A DNA stretch of 64,000 nucleotides from CBDCWQ01 sp965223435 (GTDB lineage Bacteria; Myxococcota; Kuafuiibacteriia; Kuafuiibacteriales; Kuafuiibacteriaceae), in contig CBDCWQ010000004.1 of NCBI GenBank assembly GCA_965223435.1, positions 62,001-126,000 of the forward strand, written 5' to 3'. Shown one piece after another: positions 9,054 to 18,400 of the stretch (the stretch's first letter is position 1; each line of letters begins with the position of its first letter). A model generated the notes under the pieces. That model was not told the origin of the DNA. It saw only the letters and a program-made list of their open reading frames with translations, and did not search any database. A program made the position numbers and the translations under genes.

Positions 9054-10051
9054 GAATGCCGCTTCACATTGGTACCGACATGCTGCGGCAGCAGTTCAAG
9101 CAAGCCGTTAAGCGGCAAAAACGATATCCCTACGTACTCATGCTTGAGCCGCTTTATACGTGCAACCTCGCATGTCTCGGCTGTGCGGTGGAGCGGCACA
9201 CCGGCAAGCTTAAGGACCGTTTGCCGCTCGAAGCCTGCCTCCAGGCGGTCGACGATTGCGGTGCTCCGGGGGTGTCCATCTGCGGCGGGGAGCCCACCTT
9301 GTATCCCGAACTTCCAGAATTGATCGCCAAGATCATTGAGCGAAAGCGTCACATTTATCTGTGCACCAATGCGCTTCTTTTGGATGAAAAAGTGTTTGAC
9401 GTCATTCGGCCCCACAAACGCTTGACCATCAACATCCACCTCGACGGAATGAAGGCGACCCACGACAAGGTCTGCGCCAAAACGGGCGTTTTTGAGAAGG
9501 CTGTCGAGATGATCAAGGCCTCCTTGGCCAAAGGCTACCACACCATGGTCAACATGACGGTGTTCAAAGAGACCTCCGTCCAAGAGGTGGAGGAAGTTTG
9601 CGCCCTGACCAAAGCGATGGGCGTGGACGGGGTGTTGATCTCGCCGGGATACCACTATGAGTCTGTGGCCCGAGACATTTTTCTCGTTCGCCAGGAGATC
9701 AACGAGAAGTTCCGCCAAATTCTGTCGTTCCAAGACCGGTACCGCATCACGTCGACCCCCATGTTTCTCGAGTTTGCGGCGGGGATGAGAGACTACAACT
9801 GTTCGCCTTGGAGCACGGTCACTTTTACGCCTAAGGGCTGGAAGGGACCCTGTTATCTCATCGGCGAGAAGTACACCTTTTCATGGAAAACGTTTTGGGA
9901 AGAGACCGACTGGACGTATTGGGAATCGCGCCAAGACGCGCGGTGCCAAAATTGCGCGATGCACTCCGGTTTTGAGGCATCGGTGGTGAATGGGGCCCGC
10001 AAAAGCCCCAAAGACCTGGTTCGCCTAGCCAAGTGGCACTTGGCTGCCTAG
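9050..10051 (+). CDS. hpnH: Hopanoid biosynthesis radical SAM protein (adenosylhopane synthase)
   Basis: HpnH joins a 5'-deoxyadenosyl radical to hopene, giving adenosylhopane, the first extended (C35) hopanoid. The 333-residue product has the radical SAM cluster CNLACLGC (Cys 38, 42 and 45), followed by CGGEPTLYPELPEL, the glycine-rich SAM-binding segment. A C-terminal cysteine cluster (CSPW, CYLIGE, CQNCAMHSGFEA) is typical of this family. The ATG at 9050 overlaps the cyclase stop (ATGA) and has AAAGGAG seven bases upstream, so I prefer it to the in-frame upstream start at 8900, which lies inside the cyclase gene. Its end overlaps the earliest start of hpnG. Confidence 0.95.
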   Translation: MRMPLHIGTDMLRQQFKQAVKRQKRYPYVLMLEPLYTCNLACLGCAVERHTGKLKDRLPLEACLQAVDDCGAPGVSICGGEPTLYPELPELIAKIIERKRHIYLCTNALLLDEKVFDVIRPHKRLTINIHLDGMKATHDKVCAKTGVFEKAVEMIKASLAKGYHTMVNMTVFKETSVQEVEEVCALTKAMGVDGVLISPGYHYESVARDIFLVRQEINEKFRQILSFQDRYRITSTPMFLEFAAGMRDYNCSPWSTVTFTPKGWKGPCYLIGEKYTFSWKTFWEETDWTYWESRQDARCQNCAMHSGFEASVVNGARKSPKDLVRLAKWHLAA

Positions 10052-10869
10052 CTGAAGAGTCGTCCTTGACGAGTCGTCCGGTGTCATCGAACCAACGTGT
10101 GGCGCCAAGGGAGCCGCCCACGAAGCCGTGTTTGATTTTGGCGGCCATGTCCGAGGAAGTCCGGGCATTGATGCGCCACGTGAAGGGTGCAGCGCGGGTA
10201 CCACACCCCTTCGTGAAGCTGCACTCGGGAACCCTTGCAGACGTCCCGGTTTTGGTTGCGGTCACCGGCGAGGGGGCAAAAAACGCGCGCCGCGGGGTGG
10301 GTTCGGTCCTGGAGCGATTCGATGTCCGGGGCGTTTTGGTGATGGGGGTTTCGGGGGCGGGTTCATCGCGGGTACCTCGGGGGGCTTTGGTTTTCGGCGC
10401 CGAGGTGTTTGACGGCCACACGCTCCTGGCTTTGCCCGATGCCGCGTGGATTCGGTGCGCTGCGCACTACCCCGAAGCCCACAGGGCGCGTATTGTGAGT
10501 ACGCCGAATATCCAGAGCACGACCGCAAAAAAGGCCACCTTTGATCGGGGGGATGGGGTGTGGACGGCCCTCGACCTCGAGTCGGCCGCTTTTTTGTCGC
10601 CCGCCACCAAAAAAGCACTCCCTTGGCTCGTGGTGCGCACCATCTTAGATCCCCAAGAAGAGACCCTTCCCGTCGACTTTGAGCGTTTTCGTGGTCGGTC
10701 GGGGCAAGTGGCTCGGGGACGACTGGCGGTTCATGTTTTAGGGAGACCCCGGTTGATTGGCCCTCTTTGGGATCTAAACCGCCGGGTGCAGGCCTGCTCC
10801 GAGACACTGGCGAAGTTTGTATTGTGGTTCTTACCAAAGCTTGAAAGCGAGGGGGATGTTGATGGTTGA
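10033..10869 (+). CDS. hpnG: Hopanoid-associated nucleosidase/phosphorylase
   Basis: HpnG removes adenine from adenosylhopane to give a ribosyl-type hopanoid; it belongs to the nucleoside phosphorylase/MTA-SAH nucleosidase fold. The sequence shows the family pattern: CLILAAMSEEV near the start, VTGEGAKNARRG, VLVMGVSGAG, then TALDLESAAFL, where the Asp-Leu-Glu-Ser segment corresponds to the substrate-binding Glu region of this fold. The GTG at 10033 overlaps hpnH, and the first 30 or so residues are not conserved-looking. A GTG or TTG further in, at about 10060-10100, is a good alternative, giving about 250 residues. It is the third gene of the shc-hpnH-hpnG operon and overlaps the next gene by a few bases. 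Confidence 0.88.
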   Translation: MALGCLAEESSLTSRPVSSNQRVAPREPPTKPCLILAAMSEEVRALMRHVKGAARVPHPFVKLHSGTLADVPVLVAVTGEGAKNARRGVGSVLERFDVRGVLVMGVSGAGSSRVPRGALVFGAEVFDGHTLLALPDAAWIRCAAHYPEAHRARIVSTPNIQSTTAKKATFDRGDGVWTALDLESAAFLSPATKKALPWLVVRTILDPQEETLPVDFERFRGRSGQVARGRLAVHVLGRPRLIGPLWDLNRRVQACSETLAKFVLWFLPKLESEGDVDG

Positions 10870-11455
10870 ACGGAGAACACGGTGGTTTTTGGGCTTGTGG
10901 CTCGCCGGCTGGAGCCTCTTTGGGCTCTACAGCATCGAGGCCTGGGCGGCTCCGAGCGTGCGCATGTACGGCGCGTCGTGGTGCGGGCCTTGCCGCACGG
11001 TCAAGAAGTATTTGCGTAAAAAGGGTGTCTCATTTCAATACCTTGATATCGACGTGCCCAAAAACCGGGCGCTTTATCTTCAGGATCGGAGCCGAGGAGG
11101 CATTCCGTTGTTGATCATCGGTCGGGACAAGATCGTGGGTGCCAACTTGCTTCGCATTCGAGCGGCCCTTGAGCGGGCACGGGTGCTCAAAGAAAACCCA
11201 AAGAAGACCCCGCCAAAAGGCGGTTCGTACGGAGGCCACAGCGCCGAGTGGTGGCAGCGGCAGTTTCGGGATCTGAGGGGACGGCTCCACGAGATGCGCG
11301 GCAAAGTGAAGCGCTTTGAGCAAGTTGCGGTCGACCACCACGAAAAGGAAGTGTTGCAAAAGATGAGGGCCAATCAAAAAATCCTGGAGGAGTCCGTCGA
11401 CCAGCTCGAAGTGGACGCATCACGGGTTTCGCTGCCGCGCAAATATCGTCAATGA
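10862..11455 (+). CDS. Exported thioredoxin/glutaredoxin-like protein with coiled-coil tail
   Basis: The 197-residue product begins with a signal peptide (MVERRTRWFLGLWLAGWSLF, cleavage likely after AWA). A glutaredoxin-like fold follows, with active-site CGPC (Cys 41 and 44) and a GGIPLLIIG cis-Pro loop. The rest, from about residue 110, is charged and probably helical or coiled coil, so the protein likely acts in the periplasm as a thiol-disulfide exchanger or a reductase for an unknown partner. The ATG at 10862 follows GAGGGGG and overlaps the hpnG stop, so the gene is in the hopanoid operon. It converges with hpnN and overlaps its end by 36 bases. The partner and any role in hopanoid metabolism are unknown. 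Confidence 0.8.
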   Translation: MVERRTRWFLGLWLAGWSLFGLYSIEAWAAPSVRMYGASWCGPCRTVKKYLRKKGVSFQYLDIDVPKNRALYLQDRSRGGIPLLIIGRDKIVGANLLRIRAALERARVLKENPKKTPPKGGSYGGHSAEWWQRQFRDLRGRLHEMRGKVKRFEQVAVDHHEKEVLQKMRANQKILEESVDQLEVDASRVSLPRKYRQ

Positions 11456-14257
11456 AGTGGCCAAAACCGACAGGGCTGCGAGCAAGGTCAAAAGCACGCC
11501 CACGCCCAGCAAGATCCCGAGGCTCTGAATGCCGCGGTGCCTGGCCAAGCCGAGCGCCCCAAAGCCGATGGCGGTGGTGAGGCCCGAAAGAATGACGGCG
11601 CGGCCGGTGCTGTGGCGAATCAGCGCCAGGCCCGTCAGCCCTTCTTGCTTGAAGCGGTGCACCATGTGAAGACCGGTGTCGATGCCGATGCCGATGAGCA
11701 GCGGCAAGATGATGAGGTTGGCAAGATTGAAGCGGAGGTCAACGAGGTGCATGAATCCTAAGGTCCATAGTCCGCCGACGATCAAAGGAATCGCTGCAAA
11801 CAAGGCGTCACGGAGGCTGCGCAGATCAAGCAGCAGCAACAGCAGAACCACACCGAGTGCGTAAAGGCCGCCCTTGGCATATCCGTCCGTCATCAAGCGC
11901 CGCGATTCGTAGACCTGGACTGGGGTGTCGGTCACGTGCGGGTCTACGGTTCTCAGTGCTTCCACAAAACGCCTTTGGGCTTCGTCTTCCCAAATGTTGT
12001 GACGAGGGTATACGCGGATAAGGAACCTGCCGTTTTTGCTTTGGAGCCGGTCCCTGACGGAACGGGGGAGGTCGTCTGGGGCAATCGGTTTGAGCTTTTG
12101 GGATGCGTGAAGAAGCCTCATCTTGCCCAGTACGTCGTGGTAGAGCGCCATCTGGTAGGCATGTAGGGCGTTTTCGGCGCGTTGCTTCCTTTGTTCTTGG
12201 CCCGGCTCCAAAGCGGTTTCGAGGGCGGCCTCGATGGCGGTGAGGAGGGTGTGCAGGGGAAGGTGCGCAGATCCGGCCTGGTGCTCTTTTGGAGCGGCAC
12301 TTTGAAGCGCGTCGAGCCTGCGTCGCGTCGAGCGAACCTGTTTGTAAAACGCTTCGATGGGCAGACGCTTTGGGGGCTCGGTTTTTTGCGGGAGCGCCGA
12401 GAAATTTTGGAGGGCTTTTTGGAGCTTCGAAATGGTGATCGATTGGTCTTCGGGAATGAGGTCGGCGATGGACTCCACTTTTTGCACTTCAGGCAAGCTT
12501 TTGAAGCGTTTGACGCGATCTCGGGTGGTTCTTAAGGTATCGGCGATGGATGCGGCGAAGGCGCTCGAGTGCCCCCCATCCTTGAGGATCGCGAGCTCCC
12601 AATCCACTGCGTCGGTGCCCTCGGCCTGAAGATTCAAAAGATTGCCGTCGAACTTCACGTGCGGGGCTAGGGTGGCTGCCCAAAGGGTGATTCCCAAACC
12701 GGCCCCAAGCCAGATGGCCGGGGCGGCCCGTTTGGTTCCTGGGAGGTTTTGAGTTCCGGGGCGCGCAGGATCTTGGGGGGCCTTTTTGGAGAGCAGTTTG
12801 ATGAACGCCGGGGTGACGGTGAGGCTCGCCACCAGGCACAACAACACCCCGGTGCCCGCGATGATGCCCAGTTCTCCGATGCCGCGAAAATCGGTGAGGG
12901 TGAGCACATAAAAGGCCAGCGCGGTGGTCAGTCCCGCAGCCATGCTGGCGGGACCGGTGCTGAGGACGGCCGTTTGGAGGGCTTGGTCGATATCCTTCCC
13001 TTCCGCGCGCGCGTCTTCGTATCGCGCGATGAGGTGAATGCCAAAATCAACGCCCAAGCCGATGAGGATCGACGCGAAGGCGACGGAGAGGACCGTGAGG
13101 TGCCCCACCAAGAGGGTGGTTGCTCCGAGTGACCACCCAAACCCAATGATCAACGAGGCCACCGCGAACAGGGGGTTTCGGATCCGCTTGAATCCAAAAA
13201 TAAAGAGCAAAGAAACGCCGATAAGGGCCACCCATGTGGCCCGGACCGTATCCTCGGTGCTCGCACGCATTTCTTCGGAGGCAATGACCGGTTGGCCGGT
13301 GATGCCGTAGCGCACCCCAGGAAAGTCTGGGGCCGTGGCTTCCAGAAGGCTCTTGAGTTGGTCAATGGCCTGGCCCGCGAGGTCAAACCCGTCACCCTCG
13401 GTGGGTGTCATGAGCACAAACAAAAACCGTCCGGATTCGGATAAGAGGTAGCCGTCGCTGTCGTGTTTTGGGTCCTGGAACCAGGCTCCGAATACCGAGC
13501 TGTACGGGGGCGGCGGGGTGTTCGTAAGGCGGGCGCGGACGTCTTTCAGAACCTGGACCAAAAACGTGAGGTCCTGCCCCCGGGCGGTTGGTGCCGTGCG
13601 TGATGGCGCATCCGTTTCATTGTGGGCTGGGGTACGTGGTTTGGGTTCGCTCGCGGCATGGAGGCGTGCCGGTTGAGGTTCGGTGCTTGCGTTAGAATGT
13701 GGGTTTTGCCGAGCGGCCTTGGCCGGTGCCGAGCCTTGTTGTGGACGAAGGGGGTGGTGGGCCGCCGCAAGCTGCGTGTCCAATGCTTTAAGCAGGGGCA
13801 TGAGGCCGGGATGCATCAGGTGGCCCAACAGGGAGGGGCCGCGTGCTTGGAGGGTTTCGAGCAGCGACGCCCTCGTGTCCTCGTCGAGGTAAAGGAGCGC
13901 CCATTTTTCGAAGGTTTGCGGGTCGACCCGGTGGAGCACCTTTTGGGCCCAGTCTGCCCGCATCAGTTGTTGGGCGACTTGGTCCGCGAATGCTTTCTGT
14001 TGGGTGAGCGGCCCACCTTCAAACACGATCAGGACTTCATCTTTGCCTCCGAACTCCTCAACGTACTGAAGATACCGTTGATTCCAGTCGATGGATGGCG
14101 GCACGAGATCGTTGCGGTCCGTTTTCATGTCTAAAAAGAAAACGGTTGTGGCGAGGGCCAGTACGGCCAAGCCCAGTGCGCCGACGACGACGCGTTTGGG
14201 TGCTCCAAGGGACAACCGGGTCAAGGCCTGGAGCGCCCGTGTTTGAAGCCGGGGCAT
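11420..14257 (-). CDS. hpnN: Hopanoid-associated RND/MMPL transporter
   Basis: This 945-residue protein has the two-fold RND layout. One membrane helix near residues 20-40 is followed by a large periplasmic loop. A block of about five helices follows near 330-490 (IGVSLLFIFGFKRIRNPL, SASILIGLGVDFGIHL). A second loop and a second helix block with NLIILPLLIGIGIDTGLHMV and a terminal LLTLLAALSVLATSL complete it. The paired GxxxDxGxH/L motifs are typical of the MMPL/HpnN family, which moves hopanoids to the outer membrane. The first loop carries an unusual low-complexity insert of about 60 residues rich in Ala, Pro and His near residues 170-230. It lies tail to tail with the shc operon, and the cluster context supports HpnN over a generic MMPL protein. 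Confidence 0.87.
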   Translation of the reverse strand: MPRLQTRALQALTRLSLGAPKRVVVGALGLAVLALATTVFFLDMKTDRNDLVPPSIDWNQRYLQYVEEFGGKDEVLIVFEGGPLTQQKAFADQVAQQLMRADWAQKVLHRVDPQTFEKWALLYLDEDTRASLLETLQARGPSLLGHLMHPGLMPLLKALDTQLAAAHHPLRPQQGSAPAKAARQNPHSNASTEPQPARLHAASEPKPRTPAHNETDAPSRTAPTARGQDLTFLVQVLKDVRARLTNTPPPPYSSVFGAWFQDPKHDSDGYLLSESGRFLFVLMTPTEGDGFDLAGQAIDQLKSLLEATAPDFPGVRYGITGQPVIASEEMRASTEDTVRATWVALIGVSLLFIFGFKRIRNPLFAVASLIIGFGWSLGATTLLVGHLTVLSVAFASILIGLGVDFGIHLIARYEDARAEGKDIDQALQTAVLSTGPASMAAGLTTALAFYVLTLTDFRGIGELGIIAGTGVLLCLVASLTVTPAFIKLLSKKAPQDPARPGTQNLPGTKRAAPAIWLGAGLGITLWAATLAPHVKFDGNLLNLQAEGTDAVDWELAILKDGGHSSAFAASIADTLRTTRDRVKRFKSLPEVQKVESIADLIPEDQSITISKLQKALQNFSALPQKTEPPKRLPIEAFYKQVRSTRRRLDALQSAAPKEHQAGSAHLPLHTLLTAIEAALETALEPGQEQRKQRAENALHAYQMALYHDVLGKMRLLHASQKLKPIAPDDLPRSVRDRLQSKNGRFLIRVYPRHNIWEDEAQRRFVEALRTVDPHVTDTPVQVYESRRLMTDGYAKGGLYALGVVLLLLLLDLRSLRDALFAAIPLIVGGLWTLGFMHLVDLRFNLANLIILPLLIGIGIDTGLHMVHRFKQEGLTGLALIRHSTGRAVILSGLTTAIGFGALGLARHRGIQSLGILLGVGVLLTLLAALSVLATSLTIFARQRNP

Positions 14258-14456
14258 GGCCTCGGCTTAGCGCATTGAGCAGGGGGGAACCAACTCTGTT
14301 TTTGGCATCACGGTTGATCGCGAGTCTATAAGCATCCGCAATTGCACGTGCTTTTTACCGTTCCTGTATTCGTGGGAACCACCAGGTCAAAGGATCCCGC
14401 ACACCGTTGTGGACGCTAAGGGTTCCAGCGCTTCGACCGAGTGAGCCGTCGCGGGA

Positions 14457-15335
14457 TCATCCCGCAGAGGCGCCGAGCACCATTCCGACGTAGCCAACAA
14501 AGCTTGCGGGTTCGGGGGTTGTGGGATGGACGTCCCAGCTGGTTGTGTAGCGGGTGACGCTGCCGGCGGTTGCCCCCGCCTTTTTAGACGCGGCGATGGC
14601 GGCGGCGGCGGCGCCTGGGCAGCATGCGTTTTTTTGTCGTTCGGCGGTCCACACCACACGTGAGGCCAAAAGGTCGCACATTTTTTCCACGATCATGGGA
14701 TCGTTTTTGGTTTTGACCCAGTCTAGGGCGCGATGCCCGCCCCCGGCGGGGGCGTAGCGGTAGTTTGGACCGTAATGGGTGAGGTCGGTCGAACCGATGA
14801 AAATGGGTCGTTCGTAACCGCGCCGTTCGGCCAAATCGAGGACTTCAACGCCGATGCCGGTGGCTCCGGCGACCGGGGGAATGCCGAGCACGATGATTTT
14901 CTGGCTGGGCCAGAGCTTCTTGATCATCGGCATGAGGACTTCGACGGCGTTGTCGTCATAGTATTCTTCGGGCGTTTCTGCTTCGCTTTCAAGGCCCATG
15001 GCGATGTCTTCCGAAAGTCCCCCGTCGACCTCCAGTGGGCCGTAGGGGGTGTCCCAGCGGCCGCCCAAGAACACTCGGGGTTTGTCGCGGGCTTGGAGGT
15101 GACCACCCAAAACCGCGACGAGATCTGCCCCAGGGGCTCTTTGGTGCAGCGCCAGCAGGGCCTCGAAAGCCACGCGACCCGAGTACCGCCAGCCGGCGTG
15201 GGGCACGATGGCCCCGTGGGCCACCGAAAGATCAGAGCCCAAGGGCGGTTCGATGGACTCGAGGAAAGCCTCACATCCCTCGCGGGTTTCAGGGTACCAA
15301 CTCCCGGCAAGCTCAGCGGGTCTGAGATCATCCAT
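14457..15335 (-). CDS. MEMO1-family protein (AmmeMemoRadiSam system protein B type)
   Basis: The 292-residue product carries the MEMO1 pattern: SWYPE near the N-terminus, AIVPHAGWRYSG with the metal-ligand-type His, GSTDLTHYG, and a C-terminal CCPGAAAAAIAA followed by a beta strand ending in VGYVGMVLG. MEMO1 proteins resemble extradiol dioxygenases and can bind iron or copper. In bacteria they usually sit beside an AMMECR1-domain gene and a radical SAM gene, and neither partner is present here. The ordinary VxxGPSH loop appears as VAVLGGHL. It follows a signal hairpin and a repeat lipoprotein on the same strand. Activity is not known. Confidence 0.85.
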   Translation of the reverse strand: MDDLRPAELAGSWYPETREGCEAFLESIEPPLGSDLSVAHGAIVPHAGWRYSGRVAFEALLALHQRAPGADLVAVLGGHLQARDKPRVFLGGRWDTPYGPLEVDGGLSEDIAMGLESEAETPEEYYDDNAVEVLMPMIKKLWPSQKIIVLGIPPVAGATGIGVEVLDLAERRGYERPIFIGSTDLTHYGPNYRYAPAGGGHRALDWVKTKNDPMIVEKMCDLLASRVVWTAERQKNACCPGAAAAAIAASKKAGATAGSVTRYTTSWDVHPTTPEPASFVGYVGMVLGASAG

Positions 15336-15417
15336 CCGGGGCCTCCTCTCAGCGTTTGGAGATGAGGTACTGTACCCGCTTTACCATCCGGTGTTCAATC
15401 CTTTTGGGCGAGGAGAA

Positions 15418-15445
15418 ATTCCGAGCCACAAAGTGGGCTCGGAAT
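15418..15445 (-). terminator. Probable intrinsic terminator downstream of the repeat lipoprotein gene
   Basis: There is a perfect 10-base-pair stem, ATTCCGAGCC with GGCTCGGAAT, and an 8-base loop. On the minus strand it lies 48 bases after the stop of the repeat gene and is followed by TTCTCC, a short U-rich tail. It separates that gene from the MEMO1-like gene on the same strand. Confidence 0.65.
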
Positions 15446-15492
15446 GTTCTCTCAAGCCGTGCAAGCACGCTTCGTTCGACAGGGGCGGTCCG

Positions 15493-18400
15493 CTATTCGG
15501 CGAGATTTGGACTCGGGACGCTCGACTGCAACTGGATGTCGTCCAATCGACCTCGGCCGCGCACCAAGAATCTTCTCACGGCGACAATTTTTTCTCCCGC
15601 ATTTTGCGGATCACTTTCCAAATCTTTCTGCAGATCTCGGGTCACGGTATTCCAGGCGCCGTTGTTCACCGGACCGAGGCCGATATAAACATATTTCTGC
15701 GTCGTATCGGGTCGATTCGTAGTGGCCTCAGTATAGGTGATATACCGTTGCCCACCTGTCGTTTCCACATCAACGTACACATAAAACCTAGGGGATTCGA
15801 AGTTCATGCTCCACTCTGCTACAAACTCTTCACGGTTATTCCAGAATGTACCGTCCGCAGTTTGGAGCATGAAGCCATCCGCAATCGGATTATTACCCCC
15901 GGGTACAAGCTCGATCACTCGGCTCTGTCTCTCGTCGTCGAATACATTGGCATAACTGGCGGCACCGCTTCGAGGGTCATAGATGGTCCAGCCTTGACTG
16001 TCGCCGTCCTCAGCATCTTCGTACACGGTACCTTTGTTGTCGGTGTAGCCTGGAGCAATCCCCTTTTCGACACTCAGTTCGTAGGCTGCAAAGGGGTCTT
16101 GGGACTGGACAACAATGAAGTAGGTCCCGGACGATACAAGGATCTGTTGAATGACGAGGGGGTCACTTGTTTGATAGTCTCGGGAACCACGCCCCAGAAC
16201 ACAGCGGCCGTCGACATCGAGGAGTTCCATGCGCAGGTCCGAATAGTTTGGTGCGTTTGCGGTCACCGTGAGCCATGTCCCGGGGGAAGTTGCTTCCACG
16301 GCGTGCCAATCTTCGTCTCCGGACGCGGTTAAGAAAGAAGAAACGCTCGACCCTTCGGTGATCAATTCCGCGGTCAAGGCCTCGTCTCCTCCATGATGCA
16401 TTTCGCTGAAGTCCGAGACCATGACTTCATAAGCACCGACGTGATCGCCCTGACTGGCGTACCGGGTCAGGTAGTAGGTTCCGGTGATCTCCGGGAGGAA
16501 GACGGTCCCGTCGGGGTGCCTGTCCCCCAAGTTCGTGCTTGCGACAGGCACTTCGTACTCATCCACAACCAGCATGAATCCTCCTTTTTTTCCCGTGGTG
16601 GTCAATCCAAGGATATGGTAAATTCCTCCGGCCTCTGCTTCGAACCGAAACCAATCCTCGTCCGCTTTGTTTTCGTGGTATCCGGCGACAGGGGTGTTCA
16701 AGACAATCGGCGTCGCAGTCGTGAGTCCGTCCCCGTGGTCATCGGGTTTCGCTTCGTGCACCAGCAATTGATAAGCTCCGGCAACGTCCGATCTCACGTC
16801 AAAGTAGTATGCACCGTCGCTGAGGGGGGTAAACGGGGTCACGCTCTCGGCGCCCAATTCATCGATAGGCGTCGTTCCATCAGGTCCGTAAAGGGCGACC
16901 GGAGTCATGCCGCCCCACGGTCTTCGGATCGACATGTGGTAAAGCACCTCGGCGCGGAGTTCGACGGCGAACCAATCTGAGTCTTCTGTCGACTCCGTGT
17001 TCCCGTCCATGAAAACATCTACCTGTCCGGCGGTCGCGGTGGCCGCCTCGTTTCCATGGTCGTCGTTCAATGGGCCTGAACTGGTGAGCGTGTACGCTGC
17101 AGAGCCCTCTTCTTTCGTAAAGTCGCGCCTTAGGCCGACCCGCAGATAGTACGTACCCGCCTGGTCCTCTTCCACGCGCCAGCTGATGCCTTCCGTCGAC
17201 GAGCCGCCGGTTTCGAGGATGCTTTCACCCTCGGTGTCGTAGAGGGAGAGGCTGACAGGTCCTCCGACGGCCGAGATTCCGAAATGGTGTACCTCGTTTT
17301 CACCCATCGTGATGGCGAAGTAATCATGCTCCGAAGCCATCGATATTTCGCCTGAAATCGATGAACCAGCAGCCAAGTTTGTCGCTTCCTCGAACAACTC
17401 ACCGTGGTCGTCGATTCCCATATCTACAACACGCACAAAATACCCCCCCACGCCGTCGAGGTCTCTGTCTCTCACGCTGACAAGAACGGGCTCCGCCGAA
17501 ATGGCCCGAAATTTGATGAATCCGTTATGGGTATCGTACTCTCTGTCCGCCTTGTCTACGAGCACCGCAAGAGGCTCACGGAGGGTGTCGAGGGGATCAT
17601 GCCACACCTGGATAGAATACAGGTGCTTGTCTAGGGGCGAAAAAGAAAACCAATCGCTGTCTAGTGCAGACTCGATATTTCCCTTGATGGTATCCGAAGT
17701 TGAGATGCTGAAAGCCTCCTCCGGGGTGTTACCGTAGTCGTCCGGCGAAGGTCGTGTGACGGACAATCGATAGGGCGTGAGGCCGGGGCGGCCCTCTACG
17801 GCGACGTAGTAGGTTCCGGCATCGAAGCGGTACGACCTTCCGCCACCGCGCCAGTGTTTGAGCGGGGTGGTGCCATCGGTATCGTATAGCGACATTTTTG
17901 GCGAAAACGCATCGGGTGCCTCGAGTCTGAAGTTATATATCTCGCCATCCGCTGCGGCGACAATTTTAAACCAGTCCTCGTCATTACGGGTGTGAAACAG
18001 GCCAGACTGCGTTGTTCCAAGTTCAAGCGTTGACGCATCAATCGCGTTGTTTCCATGGTCGTCGGTTGCCAAATCGACAATACGCAAAGAATAGGGTCCC
18101 GGATCCTCACCTCCGTTTGTTGCAAAAACCCGAACATAGTAGGTTCCGTCAGACGTAGGGGTGAAGATTCCACTCTCGAAATCGGACCTTCCTACTGAGG
18201 TCTGGTTGCCATCGGAATCATAGACGAAAAGTCCGTGGTTCGAATGAACACGGATCGTGAGGTCGATATGATAGTCGTGTCCTGAGACCCCATCGAAGCG
18301 GAACCAGTCATCGTCGAAGCGCTGCTCTAAGCTACCGTTTATCACTGTGCCGAGCATCGCTTCGCTTGCAGTGTCCAGCTCATCGCCGTGATCATCTTGG

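Noticed and set aside
14393..14458. GATCCCGC/GCGGGATC pairing downstream of the MEMO1-like gene
   Set aside because: The arms are 50 bases apart and one overlaps the stop codon; there is no T-run and the match may be chance.
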